Below are positions 55,908 through 63,433 of a stretch of 64,000 bases of DNA, one piece after another. Every line of letters begins with the position of its first letter. Positions within the stretch are counted from its first letter, which is position 1. Under the pieces are notes generated by a model. It searched no databases. It saw nothing but the letters and a program-made list of their open reading frames with translations, and was not told the DNA's origin. The position numbers and the translations under genes are program-made. This stretch comes from Sphingomonas corticis (GTDB lineage Bacteria; Pseudomonadota; Alphaproteobacteria; Sphingomonadales; Sphingomonadaceae): positions 124,001 to 188,000 of the forward strand of contig NZ_JAAVJH010000001.1 of assembly GCF_012035195.1 (NCBI RefSeq), read 5' to 3'.

Positions 55908-56977
55908 GCCGCCACCCGCTGTGCGTCCGCCGCCTGCGTCAGCCGGTCGCACGCCGCCGCCAGCTGCTCCGCGGTCGTGTAGCGGCCGAACCCCAGCCGC
56001 ACCGAGGAGCGCGCCTGCGCGTCGGTCAGGCCGATGGCGCGCAGCACGTGGCTGGGCCGGCCCGAGCCGCTGGCGCAGGCGGGCCCGGCGGAGAAGGCGA
56101 GGTCGCGGCACTCGCTCATCAGCCGCGCCACGTCCAACCCGTCGCGCCGCACGTTCAGATTGCCGGGATAGCGCGCCGTGACGCTGCCGTTGACGGTCCA
56201 GCCGGGCAGATGTCGCCGCGCCACCTGCGCCAGGTGCGCGACATGCGCCGCATCCTCCTCGCCGCGCTCGCGCATCAGCCGTGCCGCCGCGCCGAAGCCG
56301 GCGCACAGCGCAGGCGACAGCGTGCCCGATCGCCCGCCCTCCTGATCGCCGCCGTGAAGCAGGGTGGCCGGCCTCGCGCCGTCGCGACACCACAGCGCGC
56401 CGATCCCCTTGGGCCCGTGCACCTTGTGCGCCGACAACGCCACCAGGTCGCACGAGTCCGGCACGCCGACGCGGCCATAGCCCTGGACCGCGTCGCACAG
56501 CAGCATTGCGCCGGCCGCGTGCGCGCGCTCCGCCCAGTGCGCAACCGCCTGGATCGTGCCGATCTCGTTGTTGACCAGCATGGTCGCGACCAGCCCGGTG
56601 CCCGGGGGCAGCGCGGTCGGTTCCGCCAGCCCCTCCCCATCGACCGGCAGGATCGTCGCCGCCCGCCCGGTCGCCGCCGCCGCCTCCGCCGTGTCGAGCA
56701 CCGCCGCATGCTCGGTCGCCAAGGTGACGATGCCGCCGTGCGTCCCCTTGATCGCCCAGTTGAGCGCCTCCGTCGCACCCGAGGTGAAGATCACGCGCCC
56801 GCCCGGCGGCAGCAGCCGCGCGATCTCCTCCCGCGCCACCTCCACCGCCGCCTTCGCCGCGCGCCCGGCGCGGTGAGCGGAGTGCGGGTTGGCGTGGCCG
56901 TCGCGCAGCCACGGCAGCATGGCGTCGAGGGCCTCGGGCGCGAGCGGCGTGGTCGCCTGATAGTCGAGGTAGGTCAT
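55904..56977 (-). CDS. Cysteine desulfurase, copy 1 (divergent)
   Basis: 357 residues, class V aminotransferase fold. 'YLDYQATTPLAPEALDAMLP', 'NNEIGTIQAVAHWAE', PLP Lys in 'ALSAHKVHGPKGIGAL', and the persulfide Cys in 'FSAGPACASGSGRPSHVLRA'. The usual 'GQExGxRxGTxN' phosphate motif is altered to 'GGDQEGGRSGTLS' with Ser for Asn. Overlaps copy 2 upstream and the ferredoxin downstream by four bases each. Supplies sulfur for Fe-S or thiolation. Confidence 0.93.
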   Translation of the reverse strand: MTYLDYQATTPLAPEALDAMLPWLRDGHANPHSAHRAGRAAKAAVEVAREEIARLLPPGGRVIFTSGATEALNWAIKGTHGGIVTLATEHAAVLDTAEAAAATGRAATILPVDGEGLAEPTALPPGTGLVATMLVNNEIGTIQAVAHWAERAHAAGAMLLCDAVQGYGRVGVPDSCDLVALSAHKVHGPKGIGALWCRDGARPATLLHGGDQEGGRSGTLSPALCAGFGAAARLMRERGEEDAAHVAHLAQVARRHLPGWTVNGSVTARYPGNLNVRRDGLDVARLMSECRDLAFSAGPACASGSGRPSHVLRAIGLTDAQARSSVRLGFGRYTTAEQLAAACDRLTQAADAQRVAA

Positions 56978-58047
56978 GCGGCGAACCGTCGCGCCCCGCG
57001 GGCCACCGCGCGCCACGCGGCGACGAAGCGGTCGACGTCCGCCCCCGTCGTGGTGCGGCCGAAGCTGACGCGCACCACCTCGCGCACCCGCTCCTCGGGC
57101 CAGCCCATCGCCCGCAGCACGTGGCTGGGCTTCATGCTGCCGCTGGCGCAGGCGCTGCCCGCCGACACGGCGATGCCGTCCAGGTCGAAGCGGATCAGCT
57201 GCGCCGTGGCCGCCATGCCGGGCATGCGGTAGCTGCCGATCGCGGGATGGCGCACCGCGCCGTCCGCCACCACCTCCCCGCCCGAGCGGCGGATCGCATC
57301 GTCCAGCCGCGCGCGCAGGTCGGCGTGGTCGGGTTCGGGCTCGTCCAGCGCGGCGGCATAGCCGAGCACGCCCGGCAGGTTCTCCGTGCCCGGGCGATAG
57401 CCGCGTTCCTGCCCGCCGGTGGGCGCCAGCGTCGCGAGATCGCGTACCAGCAGCGCGCCGACGCCGGGCGGGCCGCCACGTTTGTGCGCGGACAGCGCCA
57501 CGAAGTCGGCGTGCCGAACCGGCGCGGGCGAGGCGGGCATCTGCGCCGCATCCACCAGCAGCAGCCCGCCCGCGGCATGCACCGCCTGCGCCACCTCGGC
57601 AAGCGGCTGGATCACGCCGGTCTCGCTGTTGCACCATTGCACCGCGACCAGCGCGTCGCCGCCATCGATCGACGCGGGATCGACGCGTCCCGCGGCGTCG
57701 ACCGGGATCACGTCCGCCCGTCCCGCCGCGCGCAGCGCCGCGTCGTGCTCCACCGCGCTCACCAGCCGCCGCGCCGGGGTGGCGCGGGCCAGCGCCAGGG
57801 CCAGCGACTCGCTCGCCCCGCTGGTCAGCAGCACCTCCCCCGGCCAGCCATAGGCCGCCGCGATCCGCCCGCGCGCCTCTTCCAGCGCCGCGCGCGCCGC
57901 CCGACCCTCCGCGTGCGGCGACGACGGATTGGCCCAGTGCGCCATGGCCCCGGCCACGGCGGCGCGCGCCGCGGCGGTCATCGGCGTGGTGGCGGCATGG
58001 TCCAGGTAGAGGCGTTCGCCGTGACGATCGGGCAAGAGACGTTCCAT
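56974..58047 (-). CDS. Cysteine desulfurase, copy 2
   Basis: 357 residues, exactly the length of the next gene. 'LYLDHAATTPMTAAARAAV', 'CNSETGVIQPLAEVAQAV', PLP Lys in 'ALSAHKRGGPPGVGAL', intact 'TGGQERGYRPGTENLPG', and persulfide Cys in 'VSAGSACASGSMKPSHVLRA'. First gene of a three-gene run to the ferredoxin. Divergent from an alpha/beta hydrolase, a neighbour often seen beside suf/nifS genes in alphaproteobacteria. Confidence 0.94.
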   Translation of the reverse strand: MERLLPDRHGERLYLDHAATTPMTAAARAAVAGAMAHWANPSSPHAEGRAARAALEEARGRIAAAYGWPGEVLLTSGASESLALALARATPARRLVSAVEHDAALRAAGRADVIPVDAAGRVDPASIDGGDALVAVQWCNSETGVIQPLAEVAQAVHAAGGLLLVDAAQMPASPAPVRHADFVALSAHKRGGPPGVGALLVRDLATLAPTGGQERGYRPGTENLPGVLGYAAALDEPEPDHADLRARLDDAIRRSGGEVVADGAVRHPAIGSYRMPGMAATAQLIRFDLDGIAVSAGSACASGSMKPSHVLRAMGWPEERVREVVRVSFGRTTTGADVDRFVAAWRAVARGARRFAA

Positions 58048-58112
58048 TATCGCAATGTCGCCCTATATAGCGCCGCGATCCCCGCGTTCCCACGCGCTAT
58101 CGAAAAGAGACC

Positions 58113-58769
58113 ATGCCCGAAGTCATCTTTCCTGGGCCCGACGGCCGCATCGAAGGCCGCTTCTCCCCCGCCCCGCGCCCGCGCGCACCGGTGGCGATGA
58201 TCCTGCACCCACATCCCAATGCGGGCGGCACGATGAACAACCGCATCGTGCAGGACCTGTACAAGACGTTCCAGCGCCGCGGCTTCGCCACGCTGCGCTT
58301 CAACTTCCGCGGCGTGGGCAAGAGCCAGGGGACGTTCGACAACGGCATCGGCGAATTGTCCGACGCCGCCGCCGCGCTCGACTGGGTGCAGAGCTTCCAT
58401 CCGGAGGCGCAGACGACCTGGATCGCCGGCTTCTCGTTCGGCGCGTGGATCGGGATGCAGCTGCTGATGCGCCGCCCGGAGATCCGCGGTTTCATCTCGA
58501 TCGCGCCGCCCGCCAACCTCTACGACTTCAGCTTTCTCGCCCCCTGCCCCTCGTCGGGGATCATCATCCAGGGTGCGGAGGACGAGGTGGCGACGCCGCT
58601 CGCGACGCAGAAGCTGGTCGACAAGCTGCGCACGCAGCGCCACATCACCATCCACCACGACACCATCCCGCGCGCGAACCATTTCTTCGAGCACGAGATG
58701 CCGGACCTGATGCGGTCGGTGGACAATTACCTCGACATGCGGCTGGACCCGAACTCGCCGATCAAGTGA
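58113..58769 (+). CDS. Alpha/beta hydrolase
   Basis: 218 residues. 'AMILHPHPNAGGTMNN' is the oxyanion strand loop, 'FATLRFNFRGVGKSQG' is typical of this YcjY-like group, and the nucleophile elbow is 'IAGFSFGAWIGMQ' with Ser; 'GAEDEV' and 'RANHFFEHEM' supply Asp and His. Usually annotated as a conserved hydrolase near Suf/Isc genes; substrate unknown. Confidence 0.93.
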   Translation: MPEVIFPGPDGRIEGRFSPAPRPRAPVAMILHPHPNAGGTMNNRIVQDLYKTFQRRGFATLRFNFRGVGKSQGTFDNGIGELSDAAAALDWVQSFHPEAQTTWIAGFSFGAWIGMQLLMRRPEIRGFISIAPPANLYDFSFLAPCPSSGIIIQGAEDEVATPLATQKLVDKLRTQRHITIHHDTIPRANHFFEHEMPDLMRSVDNYLDMRLDPNSPIK

Positions 58770-58794
58770 GGTGAATGGCCGGTGAGCGCGGGAT

Positions 58795-58891
58795 TCCGTC
58801 ACGCCGGCCTTGTGCCGGGTCCGCCGTGCTGCGGACCCGATGGCCTGCAGGTTCCGGGCGCGGCTGATGCCGGGAGAAGCCCGGCATGACG
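58795..58891. repeat. Cluster of short palindromes between convergent genes
   Basis: At least two perfect hairpins: GGGTCCGC-6-GCGGACCC (58817-58838) and ATGCCGGG-AGAAG-CCCGGCAT (58867-58887), plus a looser GCCGGC/GCCGGG pair near 58803-58818. CCCGGCATGACG is shared with 16824-16835. REP/BIME-like; may serve as a bidirectional terminator. Confidence 0.65.
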
Positions 58892-58944
58892 GTGGAGAGA
58901 TTGGCAGAGGTCTCTACCAGCTCAGGGTGATGAAGGCGAAATCG

Positions 58945-59112
58945 CTACATCGTCCAGATCAGCACGTTAGCGACCAGCACCGCCGCCATCACGAGCATCA
59001 GCGTGCCGCGCTTCCGGTCGCGGCCGGTGGCGATCAGATAGCCGCCGCCGCCCGCGCAGGCGAAGGCGCCGAGCATCGCGATGGCGGGCGCCGCTGCCGC
59101 GATCCCCTGCAT
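58945..59112 (-). CDS. Small two-helix membrane protein
   Basis: 55 residues; ATG overlaps the stop of the threonine dehydratase (TGATG). Two membrane helices, 'AAPAIAMLGAFACAGGGGYL' and 'LMLVMAAVLVANVLIW', joined by a basic loop 'ATGRDRKRGT'. Resembles small unnamed membrane proteins common in sphingomonads. Function unknown. Confidence 0.8.
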   Translation of the reverse strand: MQGIAAAAPAIAMLGAFACAGGGGYLIATGRDRKRGTLMLVMAAVLVANVLIWTM

Positions 59113-60083
59113 CACGCGGCCCCCGCGCCGATCGCCCGCGCATAGGCGTCGACGTCGACGTTGCCGCCCGACAGCAGCACCAGCGTTCCCGGATCCACCG
59201 CCACTTTGCCCGCCAGCAGCGCGGCGAGCGCCACCGCGCCGCCCGGTTCGACCACCAGTCGCAGCGTCTCCGCCGCCCAGCGCTGCGCCGCTCGGATCTC
59301 CGCCTCGCTCACCGCCACTCCGGTCGCGTCGCGGCGCGACAGCACGTCGAAGGTCAGCGGCGAGACGCGGGTCGTCTGCAGGGAGTCGCAGGCGGTGGGC
59401 GGCGGGTTGGGGCCGACAGGCTCGATCCAGCTCGCCTCCAGGCTGCGGCGCATGTCGTCCCAGCCGTCCGGCTCCACCACCGTCACCCGCGCGTCGGCGA
59501 GCGCCAGCGCGAGACCGGCGGCAAGCCCCCCGCCCCCGCACGGCACGACGATGTGCGCGGGCGCGCCGAGCCCCGCCGCGTCCATCTGCGCCGCCGCCTC
59601 GATACCCGCACTTCCCTGCCCCTCGATGATCCAGGGGTCGTCGAAGCTGGGCACCAGCGTGGCGCCACGCGCCTCCGCCAGCCGCGCCGCAATCGCCTCG
59701 CGCGACTCGGTCGCGCGGTCGTAGTCGACCACCTCCGCGCCGAGCGCCAGCGTCCCTTCCCGCTTCGCCCGGGGGGCGTCGGCCGGCATCACGATGGTGG
59801 CAGGCATTTTCAGCCGCCGCGCCGCCCAGGCGACGCCCTGCGCATGGTTGCCCGACGAGAAGGCGACGACGCCGCGGCGCCGCGCCTCCGCGTCCAGCGC
59901 CGTGAGCCGGTGCCACGCGCCGCGGATCTTGAACGCGCCGATCGGCTGCAACGACTCGGCCTTGAAGGCCACGTCCCGCCCTCGCACCGCCCGTACGTAG
60001 AGCGGCGTGGGCGGCAGGATCGCCGCGATCTTGGCCGCTGCGTCGCGCACGCCGGCGCGGGTGGGGTGTCGCACGATCGTCAC
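59112..60083 (-). CDS. Threonine/serine dehydratase (PLP, fold type II)
   Basis: 323 residues from GTG. PLP Lys in 'QPIGAFKIRGAWHRL', 'FSSGNHAQGVAWAAR', phosphate loop 'VVPCGGGGLAAGLA' and C-terminal 'VLLSGGNVDVDAYA'. No ACT regulatory domain, so it is the short catabolic or serine-racemase-like class rather than feedback-controlled IlvA. The start context lacks an ATG; GTG at 60083 gives a compact N-terminus. Divergent from the decarboxylase. Confidence 0.92.
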   Translation of the reverse strand: MTIVRHPTRAGVRDAAAKIAAILPPTPLYVRAVRGRDVAFKAESLQPIGAFKIRGAWHRLTALDAEARRRGVVAFSSGNHAQGVAWAARRLKMPATIVMPADAPRAKREGTLALGAEVVDYDRATESREAIAARLAEARGATLVPSFDDPWIIEGQGSAGIEAAAQMDAAGLGAPAHIVVPCGGGGLAAGLALALADARVTVVEPDGWDDMRRSLEASWIEPVGPNPPPTACDSLQTTRVSPLTFDVLSRRDATGVAVSEAEIRAAQRWAAETLRLVVEPGGAVALAALLAGKVAVDPGTLVLLSGGNVDVDAYARAIGAGAA

Positions 60084-60149
60084 AATCTCACCATTCGTCG
60101 CACCAGCCACTTTACATCGCGAAATCGCGACCCTAATTCGCGCCTCCGC

Positions 60150-60217
60150 TGCCCCATGGGACTTCCAACCGCAAGGCAGCTTTCGAACGTCGTCGCCGAA
60201 AGGCACTTGGAGGTCCC
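60150..60217 (+). promoter_or_regulatory. speF-like leader RNA that can hide the decarboxylase SD
   Basis: GGGACTTCCA (60158-60167) pairs with TGGAGGTCCC (60208-60217) over 10 bp (one G-U), burying the GGAGG at 60209-60213; an inner stem CTTTCG/CGAAAG (60180-60185/60197-60202) supports the fold. Position fits the speF RNA motif (Rfam) known upstream of alphaproteobacterial ornithine decarboxylase genes; the match was judged from memory. Confidence 0.6.
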
Positions 60218-60222
60218 TTGAA

Positions 60223-61452
60223 TTGCACCAGCATCCTCGCGCGTTGGGGCTAGCCGCCCCGTCGACTGCTCCTGCCTCCGTCGCGGGAGCCATCGAGATC
60301 GCCCAGCGTCAGCCGGTCCAGCCGGTCACGCTCGTCCGTCCGCACGCCGCGGCTCGGGCCGCCCGGTTCTTCGTGGAGAAGTTCCCGGGCCGCTCGATGT
60401 ACGCGGTGAAGGCGAACCCGAGCCCCGAGCTGCTGACGATCCTCTTCGAGAACGGCATCACGCACTATGACGTCGCCTCCATCGCGGAGGTGCGGCTGGT
60501 CGCGCGCACGCTGCCCGGCGCCACCTTGTGCTTCATGCACCCGGTGAAGGCCGAGGAGGCGATCGCCGAGGCGTATTTCACGCACGGCGTGCGCACGTTC
60601 TCGCTCGACAGCATGGAAGAGCTGGAGAAGATCGTCCGCGCCACCCGCCACGCCAGCGACCTGACGCTGTGCGTCCGGCTGCGCGTGTCGTCGGAGCATT
60701 CGAAGCTGAGCCTCGCCAGCAAGTTCGGCGTCGCGCCGAACGAGGCGAAGGAGCTGCTGTTCGCGGCGCGCCAGGCGGCCGATGCGCTCGGCATCTGCTT
60801 CCACGTCGGATCGCAGGCGATGACTCCCGACGCCTATGCCGAGGCGATGGAGCGGGTGCGCCAAGCGATCGTCGAGGCGGCGGTGACGGTGGACGTGGTC
60901 GATGTCGGCGGCGGCTTTCCCTCCGCCTACCCCGGCATGACGCCGCCGCCCTTGGAGCGCTATTTCGAGACGATCCATCGTGCCTTCGAATCGCTGCCGA
61001 TCAGCTATTCGGCGGAGCTGTGGGCGGAGCCGGGTCGTGCGCTGTGCGCGGAGTACAGCAGCATCGTCGTGCGCGTGGAAAAGCGCCGCGGCAGCGAGCT
61101 GTACATCAACGATGGTGCGTACGGCGCGCTGTTTGACGCCGCGCACGTCGGCTGGCGCTTCCCCGTCGCCTTGCTGCGGGAACCCGAGTCGACCGTGCGC
61201 GATCACGGCTTCAGCTTCTACGGCCCGACCTGCGACGACATCGACCACATGGCAGGGCCCTTCGAGCTGCCGGCGGATGTCGGCACCGGCGACTATATCG
61301 AGATCGGGATGCTCGGCGCCTACGGCTCGGCGATGCGGACCGCCTTCAACGGCTTCGGATCGGACGAGACGGTGATCGCCGAGGACGAGCCGATGGTCTC
61401 GCTCTACAGCACCGTGGAGCGCGAGGTCGCCTCGAACGTCGTGAAGCTGTAA
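60223..61452 (+). CDS. Ornithine/lysine decarboxylase, PLP group IV
   Basis: 409 residues from a TTG nine bases after GGAGG; no ATG exists upstream of the first conserved block. Alanine-racemase-like TIM barrel: PLP Lys in 'SMYAVKANPSPELL', 'CFMHPVKAEEAI', 'FHVGSQAMTPDAYAEAM', 'VVDVGGGFPSAYPG' and 'AEPGRALCAEYS'; the C-terminal domain has the catalytic Cys/Asp segment 'YGPTCDDIDHM'. Makes putrescine (or cadaverine). The DHS-like gene follows, giving a two-step polyamine route. Confidence 0.94.
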   Translation: MHQHPRALGLAAPSTAPASVAGAIEIAQRQPVQPVTLVRPHAAARAARFFVEKFPGRSMYAVKANPSPELLTILFENGITHYDVASIAEVRLVARTLPGATLCFMHPVKAEEAIAEAYFTHGVRTFSLDSMEELEKIVRATRHASDLTLCVRLRVSSEHSKLSLASKFGVAPNEAKELLFAARQAADALGICFHVGSQAMTPDAYAEAMERVRQAIVEAAVTVDVVDVGGGFPSAYPGMTPPPLERYFETIHRAFESLPISYSAELWAEPGRALCAEYSSIVVRVEKRRGSELYINDGAYGALFDAAHVGWRFPVALLREPESTVRDHGFSFYGPTCDDIDHMAGPFELPADVGTGDYIEIGMLGAYGSAMRTAFNGFGSDETVIAEDEPMVSLYSTVEREVASNVVKL

Positions 61453-61572
61453 CAGTCGCGTTTCAACGAATTGGCGGCGGCGCGCAGCGGCGCGTCGCCG
61501 TCCGCGGGGCATCGCCCCATGGGTCAGCGCGTCCCCTTCGAACGACGTGTGCCAATCATGTGGAAGCCACCC

Positions 61573-62652
61573 ATGACCGACACCCTCCTGAAGACCGCGG
61601 CCGCCAACGGCCCGATCAACGACACCCGCAAGGCCGAGCTGCTGTCGAAGCAGGTCAAGCACATCGACATCAAGAGCTTCGACGCGCGCCCGATCGTCGA
61701 CGCGATGAGCGACATGAGCTTCACCAGCCGCGACCTCGGCCGCGCGACGAAGATCTACAACGAGATGCTGGCCGACAAGGACTGCACCGTCGTGCTGGTC
61801 ATCGCCGGGTCGACTTCCGCCGGCGGCTGCATGGACCTATATGCCGAGCTGGTGCGCAGCAACATGGTGGACGTGATCGTCGCCACCGGCGCGACCATCG
61901 TCGACATGGATTTCTTCGAAGGCCTGGGCCACAAGCACTATCAGGCGCTGGAAATCCCCGACGACGACACGCTGCGCTCGCTCTACATCGACCGCATCTA
62001 CGACACGTACATCGACGAGGAGGCGTTGCAGAACGTCGACCACACGATCTTCGAGATCGCCGAGTCGCTGGAGCCCAAGGCCTATTCCTCGCGCGCCTTC
62101 ATCCGGGAGATGGGCAAGTATCTCGTCGAGCACGGCAAGAAGGAGAACAGCCTCGTCAAGCTCGCCTACGAGCATGACGTGCCGATCTTCTGCCCGGCGT
62201 TCGTCGACAGCTCCGCCGGCTTCGGCCTCGTCAAGCATCAGGTCGATGCCGCGAAGGAGGGCCGCCCGTATCTGATGATCGATGCGGTGGCGGACTTCCG
62301 CGAACTCACGCAGATCAAGATCGAGGCGGGCACCACCGGCCTGCTGATGATCGGCGGCGGCGTGCCGAAGAACTTCATCCAGGACACCGTCGTCTGCGCC
62401 GAGATCCTGGGCCACGAGGACGTGGCGGTGCACAAATATGCGGTGCAGATCACCGTCGCCGACGTGCGCGACGGCGCCTGCTCCTCCTCCACCCTCCAGG
62501 AGGCGGCGAGCTGGGGCAAGGTGAACACGGGCATCGAGCAGATGGTCTTCGCCGAGGCCGGTTCAGTGATGCCGCTCCTCGCCTCCGACGCATATCATCG
62601 CGGCCACTGGAAGGATCGTGCGGTCCGCGCCTGGGCGAAGCTGTTTGCCTGA
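61573..62652 (+). CDS. Deoxyhypusine-synthase-like enzyme (homospermidine or guanidino-polyamine synthase)
   Basis: 359 residues from the ATG after GGAAG; an ATG five codons upstream is possible. NAD-binding core 'VIAGSTSAGGCMDLYAELV', 'VIVATGATIVDMDFFEGLG', and the imine-forming Lys316 in 'EAASWGKVNTG' (K329 in human DHS). Bacteria have no hypusine, so such homologues use free amines: aminobutyl transfer to putrescine gives sym-homospermidine; related enzymes make 1,9-bis(guanidino)-5-aza-nonane from agmatine. Pairing with an ornithine decarboxylase favours homospermidine here. Confidence 0.88.
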   Translation: MTDTLLKTAAANGPINDTRKAELLSKQVKHIDIKSFDARPIVDAMSDMSFTSRDLGRATKIYNEMLADKDCTVVLVIAGSTSAGGCMDLYAELVRSNMVDVIVATGATIVDMDFFEGLGHKHYQALEIPDDDTLRSLYIDRIYDTYIDEEALQNVDHTIFEIAESLEPKAYSSRAFIREMGKYLVEHGKKENSLVKLAYEHDVPIFCPAFVDSSAGFGLVKHQVDAAKEGRPYLMIDAVADFRELTQIKIEAGTTGLLMIGGGVPKNFIQDTVVCAEILGHEDVAVHKYAVQITVADVRDGACSSSTLQEAASWGKVNTGIEQMVFAEAGSVMPLLASDAYHRGHWKDRAVRAWAKLFA

Positions 62653-62727
62653 GCGGCACGCGGACAGCGATGCTGTTCGCGAGACCGCGACAGGCCGGTC
62701 GGCGCGAGCCGAAGGCATCGCGTCCGA

Positions 62728-62758
62728 CGTCACGGGACTTGCTCCCGTGACGGCCTTT
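62728..62758 (+). terminator. Intrinsic terminator of the polyamine operon
   Basis: Perfect 10-bp stem CGTCACGGGA/TCCCGTGACG (62728-62737/62743-62752), loop CTTGC, then GCCTTTGTTG. Confidence 0.7.
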
Positions 62759-62783
62759 GTTGCTCTCGCGGTTCACATCATGC

Positions 62784-62813
62784 AGCCTCCTCCGCTCACC
62801 CGGGGGAGGCTGT
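62784..62813 (+). promoter_or_regulatory. Hairpin covering the MAPEG ribosome-binding site
   Basis: CAGCCTCC (62784-62791) pairs with GGAGGCTG (62806-62813); the strand GGAGG is the Shine-Dalgarno of the ATG at 62818, so initiation should be restrained until the stem opens. Confidence 0.5.
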
Positions 62814-62817
62814 TTCG

Positions 62818-63252
62818 ATGATGGACCATGCAATCCTGCGCCCGGTCGTCGCGCTGGCGGCGTGGACGCTCGTGATGTTCACGTGGATGATCGCCACCCG
62901 CCTGCCCGCGATGCGCGCCGCCGGCATCGACATGGGCAAGCTGGTCGGTACCAAGGGCGCCGACGCGGACCGCGCGCTGCCCGCGTCGGCGCAGTGGAAG
63001 GCGCACAATTACAATCACCTGTTGGAGCAGCCGACGCTGTTCTACGCCATCTGCCTGGTCATCGCGCTGACCGGCACCGGTGGCGCGATCAATGTCGGGC
63101 TTGCTTGGGCCTACGTGACCCTTCGGATCGCACATTCGCTGGTGCAGGCGACGGTGAACCGCGTTAAGCCGCGCTTCGTGCTGTTCCTGATTTCTACCCT
63201 CTGCCTCGTCGCGCTCACCCTCCACGCGGCCATGGCGGTGTTCCGTGGCTAA
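62818..63252 (+). CDS. MAPEG family membrane protein
   Basis: 144 residues; two adjacent ATGs (62818, 62821). Four membrane helices; 'LRPVVALAAWTLVMFTWM' at helix 1, 'AHNYNHLLEQPTLFYAICL' is the MAPEG signature region (Asn, Glu-x-Pro-x-x-Phe), and 'WAYVTLRIAHSLVQATVNRV' follows. The eukaryotic relatives are glutathione transferases/eicosanoid enzymes; bacterial substrates are unknown. The stop overlaps the next start by 8 bases. Confidence 0.92.
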   Translation: MMDHAILRPVVALAAWTLVMFTWMIATRLPAMRAAGIDMGKLVGTKGADADRALPASAQWKAHNYNHLLEQPTLFYAICLVIALTGTGGAINVGLAWAYVTLRIAHSLVQATVNRVKPRFVLFLISTLCLVALTLHAAMAVFRG

Positions 63253-63430
63253 GGGCGAGGGGTTCGAGCGGCATCGCCAGCCGTGGAAGCCGGACGAGGT
63301 GCAGAAGCTGCATCAGCTGGCGAAAAAGGGCATGGCGCTGAAGGCGATCGCCAAGGCGCTGACCCGCAGCGAGGAATCGGTGAAGGATCGCGCCAAGGCC
63401 GACGGTCTGTCGATCGCCAAGCTGCGCTAG
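63245..63430 (+). CDS. Small SANT/Myb-like helix-turn-helix protein
   Basis: 61 residues from GTG, overlapping the MAPEG stop by 8 bases, so translationally coupled. 'RQPWKPDEVQKLHQLAKKGM' and 'LKAIAKALTRSEESVKDRAK' form the tri-helical SANT/Myb or GcrA-like HTH with the conserved Trp. Almost the whole protein is the domain. DNA binding likely; targets unknown. Confidence 0.85.
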   Translation: MAKGEGFERHRQPWKPDEVQKLHQLAKKGMALKAIAKALTRSEESVKDRAKADGLSIAKLR

Positions 63431-63433
63431 CGC

